Origin: Candidatus Nomurabacteria bacterium
GTDB lineage: Bacteria; Patescibacteriota; Minisyncoccia; Phycocordibacterales; UBA9973
Assembly: GCA_023267415.1 (NCBI GenBank)
Contig: JAHFNM010000017.1
Coordinates: 1-15,640, forward strand
Reading direction: 5' to 3'
Length of the DNA: 15,640 nucleotides
Of the stretch, positions 7,103-12,770 are shown piece by piece (position 1 is the first letter of the stretch; each line of letters begins with the position of its first letter). The position numbers and the translations under genes were made by a program. Under the pieces are notes generated by a model. That model saw only the letters and a program-made list of their open reading frames with translations, did no database searches and had not been told where the DNA came from.

Positions 7103-7229
7103 TTAAAACCTTGCCAGATAGATGCAGTTCGAGGCACGAGCGAGGCTTGCGACCAAGGTGTAGTAAACCTACTCCGCGGGAGCAAACGAGCGATGCAACA
7201 AAGAAATGCGCTGCCTGGCAAGGTTTTAA
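7103..7229. repeat. 127-nt intergenic element with 15-bp terminal inverted repeat
   Basis: Bases 7103-7117 (TTAAAACCTTGCCAG) and 7215-7229 are perfect reverse complements. Inside, GCAG (7124-7127) can pair with CTGC (7211-7214), and a central hairpin forms from GTAG (7160-7163) and CTAC (7169-7172) with two further G-C pairs below it. The octamer ACGAGCGA occurs twice in direct orientation (7136-7143 and 7186-7193). No open frame of its own is convincing. The right arm ends at the base before the TGA of the methyltransferase gene. It may be a dispersed palindromic repeat, a structured RNA or a processed 3' UTR. Similar sequences seem familiar from Parcubacteria intergenic regions, but that is memory and was not checked. 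Confidence 0.7.
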
Positions 7230-7976
7230 TCACTTTAGCGCCTTCGGGTGTTTACAGCTCCATGCATAGAGCGCCACCGCGGCCGAAGCGGCCACGTTCA
7301 ACGACTCACAGTCCGGACTCATGTGGATGACGAGCGGAATGTCGCAGAGTTCAAGCGTCTTTTCGCGAATGCCGGTGGATTCGTTGCCAAGAATAAACAC
7401 AGATGGCGCATCAAATGTTTCTTTGGTGACAGACTGTTTTGCTTCACCATCGAGTCCATAGATCCAGAATCCCCGCTTCTTCAAATCGCGAAGCGTGTCG
7501 TTCACATTGCCGATCGAGATGAGCGGGACGCGAAATGCCATGCCTGCTGACACCTTCACTACACTACCGGTGATCTGTGCCTGATTATGTTCTGGGATGA
7601 GCACACCAGCGATACCAAAGGCTGCCGCGGTGCGAATGATCGCTCCCACGTTCTGCGGATCCTGAACCTCGCCAAGCACAACAAGAGCCGTATCAGGAGT
7701 GACGGAAAGACCTGCGACAAATTCGCCGTAGTCTTTGACCAGGCGTGAAAGACGGATAGAACCAATATATCCCTGGTGGTTTGCGCTTCGCTCCACTCCG
7801 CGCGGAAGGGATTTTTCTTCAAAGCGAGAGAAGGCGATGCCTGAACCATGAAGAAGAGCTGTGAGCTCTCCGTCAGGCTTTTCAGCAAGATAGACGTGGT
7901 CGATGATCTCAGGGCTTGATTCCAATGCCTCCATGAGGGCATGGCGGCCGTACATATAGATGGTTTCTCGTATCAT
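7230..7976 (-). CDS. rlmB: 23S rRNA 2'-O-ribose methyltransferase (SpoU/TrmH, RlmB type)
   Basis: SPOUT-class, SAM-dependent 2'-O-methyltransferase; E. coli RlmB methylates G2251 of 23S rRNA. Length, 248 residues, is normal. The N-terminal substrate-binding domain (about 1-75) begins IYMYGRHALMEAL and ends with NHQGYIG at 66-72. The trefoil-knot catalytic domain carries the three family motifs: QDPQNVGAIIRTA at 105-117 (N109, R115), ILGNESTGI at 195-203 (E199) and ESLNVAASAAVALY at 224-237. All catalytic positions are present. The TGA stop at 7232-7230 ends the protein where homologues end, arguing for the standard code. It is the last gene of a same-strand run, 20 nt after DoxX, and is followed at once by the inverted-repeat element. 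Exact rRNA or tRNA target could differ from RlmB. Confidence 0.93.
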   Translation of the reverse strand: MIRETIYMYGRHALMEALESSPEIIDHVYLAEKPDGELTALLHGSGIAFSRFEEKSLPRGVERSANHQGYIGSIRLSRLVKDYGEFVAGLSVTPDTALVVLGEVQDPQNVGAIIRTAAAFGIAGVLIPEHNQAQITGSVVKVSAGMAFRVPLISIGNVNDTLRDLKKRGFWIYGLDGEAKQSVTKETFDAPSVFILGNESTGIREKTLELCDIPLVIHMSPDCESLNVAASAAVALYAWSCKHPKALK

Positions 7977-7996
7977 ATACAGACAACACTACCTTA

Positions 7997-8392
7997 TTAT
8001 GCCGAATTTGTCATATCAGCCTTCTCATCTAGGCTAAACTGTCCTGCTCCCCCAACAGCGATAGCGAGTGCCGCAATGGCGAGTCCAATGTCGCGAATAG
8101 CGATGGCATTGTATCCCATCGAGAGGGCGATGCCGAAAAGATGGATCGAAAGGAGCAAGGCGGCAAGACGCGTCCATGCGCCGATCGCCAGAAGCGTACC
8201 TGCAACAATCTCAAAGAGTCCGTTAAGCAAAACGAAGCTTGTTGCGGAAACCGGCAGCGACGCCACCCATCCGGGCAAGAACGATATCCACTGAAGCGGG
8301 TGCTGCAGTTGTGTAATGCCAAACCAAATGAATACAAATGCCAACCCAAGACGAAGCACAAACAGAGCCGAGGCAGGATTTTTGTTGATCAT
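7997..8392 (-). CDS. DoxX-like four-helix membrane protein
   Basis: A 131-residue protein with four predicted membrane helices. The start (LRLGLAFVFIWFGITQLQHP), the middle (FEIVAGTLLAIGAWTRLAALLLSIHLF) and the last helices (RDIGLAIAALAIAVGG) are typical of the DoxX/SURF4-like superfamily. DoxX was named from thiosulfate:quinone oxidoreductase, but most members have no proven reaction; some act in membrane redox or thiol stress. Here the gene starts one base after the stop of a membrane-anchored cytochrome b5-domain gene, so the two are likely co-expressed and may act together in electron transfer. The tail QFSLDEKADMTNSA is polar. Function is not established. Confidence 0.78.
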   Translation of the reverse strand: MINKNPASALFVLRLGLAFVFIWFGITQLQHPLQWISFLPGWVASLPVSATSFVLLNGLFEIVAGTLLAIGAWTRLAALLLSIHLFGIALSMGYNAIAIRDIGLAIAALAIAVGGAGQFSLDEKADMTNSA

Positions 8393-8393
8393 A

Positions 8394-8840
8394 TTATTTC
8401 AATACTCCAATCTTAAATGTGGCGAGCATTGCATTCGCACGGCCATTGTCGCCATGCTGACCCTCAAAGGCGCTTGTTCCATCCTTTCCGCAAATCGAGA
8501 GAATAGCTCCTTCCCCTCCCGGATGCTGTCCGATCCAATTGGTAAGATCGTATACATTGCCATTGATGGTCGTCCAACAGCTCGAGGCGCCGTTGTGTGA
8601 GGAAACCTGAGCGAGCGTATATGAAGTCGGACCAGACGAAGCGGTCGTCCCTCCCGTAGTCTGTGTTCCTGTCTGCTGTCCAGTTGTTGTACCAGTAGTG
8701 GTGCCAGTGGTTGTGCCTTGGGAAGTGGTATTTTCAGTCGGCAAAGGTTGCGGAGTGGTCGCAGGTTTATTGAGGATATACACCGCACCGATTATGAGGA
8801 CGACAACAGCAACAACCGCAATGATGTTCTTTGTTTTCAT
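8394..8840 (-). CDS. Membrane-anchored exported cytochrome b5-domain protein
   Basis: A 148-residue protein with three parts. Residues 5-23 form one hydrophobic helix (uncleaved anchor). Residues 27-70 are a Thr/Gly/Gln/Pro-rich linker with a TTTG unit repeated three times (43-54). Residues 73-148 form a cytochrome b5-like heme-binding domain: YTLAQVSSHN, CWTTINGNVYDLT, WIGQHPGG with H106 as one heme ligand, and FEGQHGD with H129 as the likely second. Two cysteines, C88 and C117, are placed to form a disulfide, fitting an extracytoplasmic location. It follows a secreted coiled-coil gene (19 nt) and is followed by DoxX (1 nt). Such domains carry electrons or bind heme; the partner is unknown. 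An exported b-type cytochrome is unexpected if the host lacks a respiratory chain, which this window cannot show. Confidence 0.85.
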   Translation of the reverse strand: MKTKNIIAVVAVVVLIIGAVYILNKPATTPQPLPTENTTSQGTTTGTTTGTTTGQQTGTQTTGGTTASSGPTSYTLAQVSSHNGASSCWTTINGNVYDLTNWIGQHPGGEGAILSICGKDGTSAFEGQHGDNGRANAMLATFKIGVLK

Positions 8841-8859
8841 GATGGATTACTAAGAGAGA

Positions 8860-9666
8860 TTATTGATTAGACGTAGCGTTAGCATCGGCAGATGCCTTTG
8901 CGTCCAAATGGAAGCTCTTTACGATAGAAATGCAGTCTTTCATGTCTTTCTGGGCTGCCTTCAAATCTTTTTCAGCATTCATAAGAGCAGTACGTGCCGT
9001 CTTGAGTGCCGCATTATTGGCGGCAAGCTTAGCAGCATCGCCATTGTCAGGAGTCAGTCCGGAAGCAGCTGTGATCGCTGCGGCGGCCTGCACCTTTGCA
9101 TCGGCAAGCTTTGCGGCAACATCAGCTTCGAGCGTTACCGTTGCGGTCACGTCCTTGCCGGCTGTTTGTGCGGCTGCGATGCGAGTCTGGAGCTTTGTAT
9201 TGAGTCCTGCGACCATATCCGTCACCATGCCGACACGGTCTGCTGCGGCAAGAATGCGCGCCTGTGGTGCGACAAGCAAGTACACGCGAGTGCCTGCCGT
9301 GATCGACTTCATGTCGTTCTTCAGTTCAGCTGCGTCGGAATCGTCATCGATCTTTGCCTTCAACGAATGAAGGCTCGAGATCGTGCCCTGCAGCGAAGCG
9401 GAAATGCTTGCCTTCACTGAGTCGCTGACATGGGCCATTCCTTGAATGCGTCCCAAGAGCGCATTGAGGTCGTCCTCGCGATTCTTGATCTCAGTGCTGG
9501 CGCGTGTGACTGCGGCATCCTTTGTCTTTGTGCGAATTCCTGTCGAAATGGTCGCACCGGCGTTCAACTGTATCGAATCTTCTGCAAATGCTGGAACGGA
9601 AAGAGAGAAGAGAAGCGCGGCTGGAACGAGAACAGCTGCTATTTTTTGCGTAGTGTTGGTTTTCAT
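8860..9666 (-). CDS. Secreted alanine-rich coiled-coil protein
   Basis: A 268-residue protein of unknown family. It begins with a clear Sec signal peptide: basic MKTNTTQK, a hydrophobic core and the cleavage motif AFA just before E29. The mature part is dominated by Ala, Lys, Asp and Thr in long amphipathic helices (about 50-110, 165-195 and 205-255), with no membrane segment after the signal and a single Cys, so it is probably a periplasmic or released coiled coil. It lies in a same-strand run between a small anchored protein (28 nt upstream) and the cytochrome b5 protein (19 nt downstream). TAATAT 8 nt before the ATG could be an additional promoter. Similar exported helical proteins are common in Parcubacteria with no assigned function. 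Confidence 0.8.
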   Translation of the reverse strand: MKTNTTQKIAAVLVPAALLFSLSVPAFAEDSIQLNAGATISTGIRTKTKDAAVTRASTEIKNREDDLNALLGRIQGMAHVSDSVKASISASLQGTISSLHSLKAKIDDDSDAAELKNDMKSITAGTRVYLLVAPQARILAAADRVGMVTDMVAGLNTKLQTRIAAAQTAGKDVTATVTLEADVAAKLADAKVQAAAAITAASGLTPDNGDAAKLAANNAALKTARTALMNAEKDLKAAQKDMKDCISIVKSFHLDAKASADANATSNQ

Positions 9667-9694
9667 AGGAAAAAAATATTAGATGGATTGATAA

Positions 9695-9949
9695 TTATTG
9701 CTGCGCCGCGGAGTTTTCCGTGTTTAGCGTGCCAAGCTGCGCGTCGATGGCTGCAGCATCCTGGTTGAGCGCGGCATCGGATGCAGAACTGTTTCCTGCA
9801 GAAAGGGCTCCGCTCTGGTCTTGGTTTTGCGCAGTAGTGGATTCTACAGGCATTTCCGTGCTCGGTGTACGGCGCGTCATGAGCCAGATGCCAACGATGA
9901 TGATAATAACGACAACAATGATGCCCGTTGTTTTTGATGAATTTTGCAT
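9695..9949 (-). CDS. Small single-span membrane protein with acidic polar tail
   Basis: An 84-residue protein with no recognised family. Residues 9-24 are almost wholly Ile/Val (GIIVVVIIIIVGIW), followed by MTRR, so the protein should be anchored with its tail outside. The remaining 55 residues are rich in Ala, Ser, Gln, Asn, Asp and Thr and probably disordered. The layout resembles the cytochrome b5 protein's anchor plus linker without a domain. The ATG at 9949 is preferred; an in-frame TTG at 9982 would add 11 residues and sits only 4 nt after a TATAAT box, too close for normal leaderless initiation but not excluded. It leads the same-strand run that ends with the rRNA methyltransferase. 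Confidence 0.68.
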   Translation of the reverse strand: MQNSSKTTGIIVVVIIIIVGIWLMTRRTPSTEMPVESTTAQNQDQSGALSAGNSSASDAALNQDAAAIDAQLGTLNTENSAAQQ

Positions 9950-9986
9950 AGAAAAATATGTGCTAGTTAGAACTGTCGACAATTCT

Positions 9987-9992
9987 ATTATA
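9987..9992 (-). promoter_or_regulatory. Consensus -10 box leading the five-gene minus-strand run
   Basis: TATAAT reads on the minus strand from 9992 to 9987, within GTATATAATAG, with a weak TTTTGA-like -35 about 17 bp upstream. Expected start of transcription is near 9980, giving a leader of roughly 31 nt to the ATG at 9949. It is divergent to the promoter at 10055. The stretch between them holds CAAAAC-CCC-GTTTTG (10011-10025), a 6-bp inverted repeat that could be an operator or simple hairpin. Confidence 0.6.
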
Positions 9993-10054
9993 TACCCCGA
10001 TAATACGAATCAAAACCCCGTTTTGGTGCCCTTTATCCTTTCTGCGTTATCCAT

Positions 10055-10066
10055 TATACTATCCGT
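10055..10066 (+). promoter_or_regulatory. -10 box placed for a leaderless mRNA
   Basis: TATACT at 10055-10060 is followed by 6 nt (ATCCGT) and the ATG at 10067, exactly the layout seen at 1574 and 12759. No Shine-Dalgarno or convincing -35 box is present. Confidence 0.7.
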
Positions 10067-10327
10067 ATGACCACACTCATCCACGCCGACATATTCTTTT
10101 TTGTCACAACCATCACTGTTATCGTGTTTCTTATATTGGGGAGCATTGTTCTCATATACACCATCGGGATCATGCGAAACATAAAGCGTGCATCGGACGT
10201 GATCGAACAGCGGATCGAAGCTGCAGCCGATCATGCCGACAGCATGTATCATTCGATCAAAGACAGCTTTCTCTTTAGAATGATCTTCGGCAAAAAGCGC
10301 AAGACTACCCATAGGAAGCAGGGCTAG
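10067..10327 (+). CDS. Small membrane-anchored helical protein (YtxG-like position)
   Basis: An 86-residue protein. Residues 9-36 form one long hydrophobic helix (FFFVTTITVIVFLILGSIVLIYTIGI). This is followed by an amphipathic, probably coiled-coil segment (RNIKRASDVIEQRIEAAADHADSMYHSIKDS) and a strongly basic end (FGKKRKTTHRKQG), the arrangement of a membrane-tethered cytoplasmic coiled coil. No family is certain, but the layout and its place just before a YtxH-like gene recall the YtxG (DUF948)-YtxH pair of Bacillus general stress operons. The ATG is fixed by the -10 box 6 nt upstream. It is followed after 40 nt by the YtxH-like gene, which has its own candidate promoter. Role in envelope integrity is an inference. 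Confidence 0.75.
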   Translation: MTTLIHADIFFFVTTITVIVFLILGSIVLIYTIGIMRNIKRASDVIEQRIEAAADHADSMYHSIKDSFLFRMIFGKKRKTTHRKQG

Positions 10328-10355
10328 AGAGCGGTATACTGGAAGCAGCAGATTA

Positions 10356-10367
10356 TAAAATAATAAA
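10356..10367 (+). promoter_or_regulatory. -10 box placed for a leaderless mRNA (YtxH-like gene)
   Basis: TAAAAT at 10356-10361 is followed by 6 nt (AATAAA) and the ATG at 10368; an overlapping TATAAA begins two bases earlier. A further TATACT at 10335-10340 would give a leader of about 20 nt. Low base complexity here makes the exact box uncertain. Confidence 0.5.
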
Positions 10368-10736
10368 ATGAAAGTTATGAAAAAGAAAGCAACAAAGAGT
10401 AATACTGGCAAAGTCGTGGCCGTCAGCGCAGGAATCGCCGCACTCGGAGCGGCAGCATATCTCCTCTTTGGACCGGAAGGCACGAAGCACCGCAAAGACT
10501 TGAAAAGCTGGATGATCAAAATGAAGGCAGAGGTCATGGAAAAGATGGAGAAGGCAAAGGATCTTTCCGCGGATGCATATGAAAACATCGTAGATACTGT
10601 CGAGGCAAAATATAAAGGAATGAAACATGTCGATGCCGACATGTTGGCAAAGGAAGTGGCAACCCTCAAAAAGAACTGGCGCGCGCTTGCAAAGAATGCA
10701 AAGGCGAAGCCTGCAAAAAAATCTTCAAAGAAATAA
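10368..10736 (+). CDS. YtxH-like membrane-anchored protein with lysine-rich tail
   Basis: A 122-residue protein. After a basic start (MKVMKKKATK) a single glycine/alanine-rich membrane helix spans about 14-34 (KVVAVSAGIAALGAAAYLLFG). It runs into GPEGTKHRKDLKSW, which matches the start of the YtxH family pattern (helix, then 'P-x-x-G-x-x-x-R-x-x-L'). The rest is a long charged helix and ends with a run rich in Lys and Ala (106-122), suited to binding nucleic acid or acidic surfaces. YtxH proteins are general stress or envelope proteins without a defined reaction. ATG at 10368 is used; a second in-frame ATG lies at 10377. It lies between the small anchored-helix gene and a DUF5670-type peptide gene, all on the same strand. 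Confidence 0.75.
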   Translation: MKVMKKKATKSNTGKVVAVSAGIAALGAAAYLLFGPEGTKHRKDLKSWMIKMKAEVMEKMEKAKDLSADAYENIVDTVEAKYKGMKHVDADMLAKEVATLKKNWRALAKNAKAKPAKKSSKK

Positions 10737-10772
10737 AGGTCGATGTATTAGCAACTTTTCCAAAAATACCAT

Positions 10773-10919
10773 ATGTCTAACATGACAATCGCCATTGTTT
10801 TGGCAATCTTGTGGGTATTGGGATATTTCGTCTTCCACCTTTTGGGCGGATGGATCCATATCCTTCTCATCCTCGCAGTCATCTTCGCCATCATGCACAT
10901 GGCAAAGAAACAGGGCTAG
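10773..10919 (+). CDS. 48-residue Lmo0937/DUF5670-type membrane peptide
   Basis: Too short for most gene finders, but convincing by content: residues 4-24 and 28-42 are two hydrophobic helices separated by LGGWIH, giving the pattern L-W-x-L-G-(x)n-H-x-x-G-G-x-I-H-x-L-L that typifies the Lmo0937 / DUF5670 family of about 50-residue membrane peptides. The C-terminus is basic (AKKQG). The start may be the ATG at 10773 or the in-frame ATG at 10782. The gene begins 36 nt after the YtxH-like gene and is followed 7 nt later by a strong terminator. In Listeria the namesake is stress-regulated; function is unknown. Its position supports a small three-gene envelope-stress-like group, which is inference. 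Confidence 0.72.
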   Translation: MSNMTIAIVLAILWVLGYFVFHLLGGWIHILLILAVIFAIMHMAKKQG

Positions 10920-10926
10920 CAATACA

Positions 10927-10964
10927 GCATAAAAAATTCCCGCATATGCGGGAATTTTTTATGC
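10927..10964. terminator. Bidirectional terminator, perfect 38-nt palindrome
   Basis: Bases 10927-10964 are self-complementary, with a core ATTCCCGCATATGCGGGAAT flanked by A6 on the left and T6 on the right and then GCAT/ATGC. It lies between the plus-strand peptide gene (stop 10919) and the minus-strand trhO (stop at 10966), so it can end both transcripts. Confidence 0.93.
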
Positions 10965-10965
10965 C

Positions 10966-11835
10966 TTATTGAACCGTAACCGATTGGCGCAAGTGCGCTC
11001 CTTCCTTTTGAAAACATGGGCCGCAGCAGATGAGCTTCCGAGAAGGACGGACGCTGTCGTCGGAACAATACTGCTCCGTCTTAATGCCACAAAACGCGCA
11101 TGAACCGATAACTTCTTTTTCCTGTATCTCTGCCACGTCGGTCGTCATGCGGTCGTCGAAGACGAAGAGTGTGCCCTTGAAATGCTGACCCGGATATTCT
11201 TTCATGTAGGTATGAATCCCATCTTTGAGCTGGTACACATCCGTAAATCCTTCCCGCTTTAAAAGACAGGTTGCCTTTTCGCAGCGTATCCCTCCGGTGC
11301 ACACCGTAACCACCTTTTTATTTTTTAAATCCTGCATCTCGGCCAATTTTTTCGGTAAGTCGCGAAAGTGTCCAAGCTTGGGATCGATGGTGTTCTCGAA
11401 TTTTCCGGATTCGATCTCAAAATCATTGCGAAGGTCGAGTACGACAAAGTCTTCTTTGTTCTCGTACATGTTCTGCAGTTCTTCCACAGAAACCTCAGGC
11501 GCAGTCTCATTCTTCACATCAAACCTGCCGGCACCTAGTGTGACCACTTCAGGACGAACCTTGATCTTGGTCTTTGAAAAAGCGACTCCCGTGCCCACAG
11601 ATTCCTTTATGGGCATATCGGCAAAGCGAGGATCGCTCCGCAAGAATGCACTATATGCGTCGATCGCCTCCCGAGTGCCTTCGAATGTGCCGTTGATCCC
11701 CTCTTCAGCCACGAGCATGCGCCCTTTCACTCCAAGCTCAGCAGTCTTTGCCTTATGCAAGGCAACAAGCGCCGCAGGGTCTGCAACGTCCACGAACTTG
11801 TAGAACAATATGACGACAAAATCGCTTTGATTCAT
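10966..11835 (-). CDS. trhO: tRNA uridine(34) hydroxylase TrhO (YceA, rhodanese-like)
   Basis: TrhO makes 5-hydroxyuridine at the tRNA wobble position in an oxygen-dependent way. The 289-residue protein has the family layout: an N-terminal ferredoxin-like domain with LVAEEGINGTFEG (41-53) and KIKVRPEVVTLG (90-101), then a rhodanese domain with DLRNDFEIESGKF (134-146) and the active-site loop VCTGGIRCEKA (178-188) where C179 is catalytic and C185 conserved. The C-terminus carries a Cys cluster (C246, C249, C257, C270, C271, C274) consistent with zinc binding and the family end. It is slightly shorter than E. coli YceA (about 350), normal for shorter bacterial versions. A TAGAAT box lies 10 nt before the ATG. 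It stands alone, separated from upstream genes by 30 nt and ended by a palindromic terminator. Confidence 0.93.
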   Translation of the reverse strand: MNQSDFVVILFYKFVDVADPAALVALHKAKTAELGVKGRMLVAEEGINGTFEGTREAIDAYSAFLRSDPRFADMPIKESVGTGVAFSKTKIKVRPEVVTLGAGRFDVKNETAPEVSVEELQNMYENKEDFVVLDLRNDFEIESGKFENTIDPKLGHFRDLPKKLAEMQDLKNKKVVTVCTGGIRCEKATCLLKREGFTDVYQLKDGIHTYMKEYPGQHFKGTLFVFDDRMTTDVAEIQEKEVIGSCAFCGIKTEQYCSDDSVRPSRKLICCGPCFQKEGAHLRQSVTVQ

Positions 11836-11845
11836 AAGTGCCGTG

Positions 11846-11851
11846 ATTCTA
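11846..11851 (-). promoter_or_regulatory. Candidate -10 box of trhO
   Basis: TAGAAT reads from 11851 to 11846 on the minus strand, 10 nt before the ATG at 11835, predicting a leader of only about 3 nt and no Shine-Dalgarno site. Confidence 0.45.
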
Positions 11852-11865
11852 GCACAAGAAAAATA

Positions 11866-12183
11866 TTATTTAAACTCGTAGAGCTTGTCGCGAAAATCCT
11901 TGATCCGATCGTTGCTATCGAGCACGATTCCCTCTTTTTTATACAGCTTCATGCGCTTCGCGCGATGCTTGTCGTCCACCCAGATCCGGCCATCGGCATA
12001 CACGATGCGATGGAACGGAATGCTGTGCTCGCCAGCATCATATGCCTTGGCAAGAATTCCTGTGATACTCTGCGAAGCCATCGGTCCCGCACCAGCAGCT
12101 TTTGCGATGCGTCCATACGTCGTGACTTTGCAGGGTGGGATTGTGAGCGCGAGTCGCACGACCCGCTCGCTAAATGTAAGCAT
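11866..12183 (-). CDS. Alkyltransferase-like protein (MGMT family, no active Cys)
   Basis: A 105-residue stand-alone DNA-binding domain of the O6-alkylguanine-DNA alkyltransferase family. Family blocks are VVRLALTIPPCKVTTYGRIAKAAG (8-31; Tyr23 at the base-flipping position) and SIPFHRIVYADGRI (54-67), then YKKEGI. The alkyl-accepting Cys of PCHR is Phe57 here (PFHR), so it cannot repair by alkyl transfer. This places it with alkyltransferase-like (ATL) proteins, which bind O6-alkylguanine and recruit nucleotide excision repair; classic ATLs have Trp at this place. The arginine finger is also changed: SQSITGIL at 37-44 has Gln38 where Arg is usual. The ATG follows the DUF2231-like gene's stop by three bases, implying an operon. 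Damage binding is plausible but the lost arginine weakens it. Confidence 0.85.
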   Translation of the reverse strand: MLTFSERVVRLALTIPPCKVTTYGRIAKAAGAGPMASQSITGILAKAYDAGEHSIPFHRIVYADGRIWVDDKHRAKRMKLYKKEGIVLDSNDRIKDFRDKLYEFK

Positions 12184-12186
12184 GAA

Positions 12187-12705
12187 TTAGAGTTGCAGTC
12201 CGAGGATCTTGAGTACGAAACCAGCCAACGGATCGGCAGAGGTGCCATAGACCATCACTCCGCCAAGAAGCCCGGTGACCGTGATGGCAATGAATCCAGC
12301 GAGTGCGAGTATCTTTGAAAAAATACGGTCACACAATATACGCTCGATGAACGCGATCTTTTTCAAAAGCATGCTTGAGCGTATTTTGACTCCAAAGTCC
12401 GAACGTATGACTGACGCCGTCTCTCCAAGAAGAAGTGCTCCATAGATCCAGGTGGCGATCGTAGCGAATGTGGAATGCATCTCCACCAGAGCGCGGTTTG
12501 GATGTGAAAGATGTTCAGCAAGATCGCCAGTTGCCAGCGCAGCAAATGCACCAAACACTCCGAGTAAAAGCAGAGCGCGTTCGATATGGCGCCACGCCAC
12601 GCTCGGCATCCATTTTTTGAACGGAAGGATCTTTATAACGGAATAAATAAAAAGAAGCGCGATCGGAAAATGCACAAGTATGGGATGAATATTGTAGGTA
12701 AACAT
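12187..12705 (-). CDS. DUF2231-like four-helix membrane protein
   Basis: A 172-residue membrane protein with about four helices. It opens with NIHPILVHFPIALL (5-18), the signature of DUF2231 (paired His, possible heme or metal ligands), followed by ATGDLAEHL near 67-75, an HxxFA segment (MHSTFATIATW) and a glycine-rich last helix (GFIAITVTGLLGGVMVYG). DUF2231 proteins are uncharacterised; some sit next to cytochromes. Start choice: an ATG at 12738 would add 11 residues but a TATACT box lies inside that extension; the ATG at 12705 is 7 nt after that box. An AGGAG precedes the ATG at 12711 by 7 nt, so a three-codon difference (12711 or 12705) remains open. It is followed after three bases by the ATL-like gene. 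Confidence 0.78.
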   Translation of the reverse strand: MFTYNIHPILVHFPIALLFIYSVIKILPFKKWMPSVAWRHIERALLLLGVFGAFAALATGDLAEHLSHPNRALVEMHSTFATIATWIYGALLLGETASVIRSDFGVKIRSSMLLKKIAFIERILCDRIFSKILALAGFIAITVTGLLGGVMVYGTSADPLAGFVLKILGLQL

Positions 12706-12718
12706 AATCATTAGTATA
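12706..12718 (-). promoter_or_regulatory. -10 box placed for a leaderless mRNA (DUF2231-ATL operon)
   Basis: On the minus strand TATACT (12718-12713) is followed by 7 nt and the ATG at 12705. The same stretch also contains AGGAG suited to the ATG at 12711, so either leaderless or Shine-Dalgarno-led initiation is possible. It lies 40 bp from the divergent -10 box at 12759. Confidence 0.55.
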
Positions 12719-12758
12719 CTCCTATTTTTATTTTTCAAAACTGGTATCGGTAAAGTGA

Positions 12759-12770
12759 TATACTGTGTGC
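12759..12770 (+). promoter_or_regulatory. Extended -10 box placed for a leaderless mRNA
   Basis: TGATATACT places TATACT at 12759-12764 with an extended-10 TGn before it; then 6 nt (GTGTGC) and the ATG at 12771. An in-frame GTG at 12765 lies too close to the box to be the first codon. Confidence 0.72.

Noticed and set aside
7230..7232. TGA as a sense codon (code 25)
   Set aside because: The methyltransferase ends at its normal length at this TGA; reading through would translate the inverted-repeat element.
8658..8720. CRISPR-like or satellite repeat in the cytochrome b5 gene
   Set aside because: The repeats are short degenerate Thr/Gly codon units in a linker, without spacers.
9950..9982. 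TTG start adding 11 residues to the small anchored protein
   Set aside because: It is only 4 nt from the TATAAT box and the ATG at 9949 gives a normal anchor; kept as a less likely alternative.
11755..12318. 187-codon plus-strand frame across trhO, the ATL-like gene and the DUF2231-like gene
   Set aside because: It crosses two gene boundaries on the other strand, where all three proteins show intact motifs.
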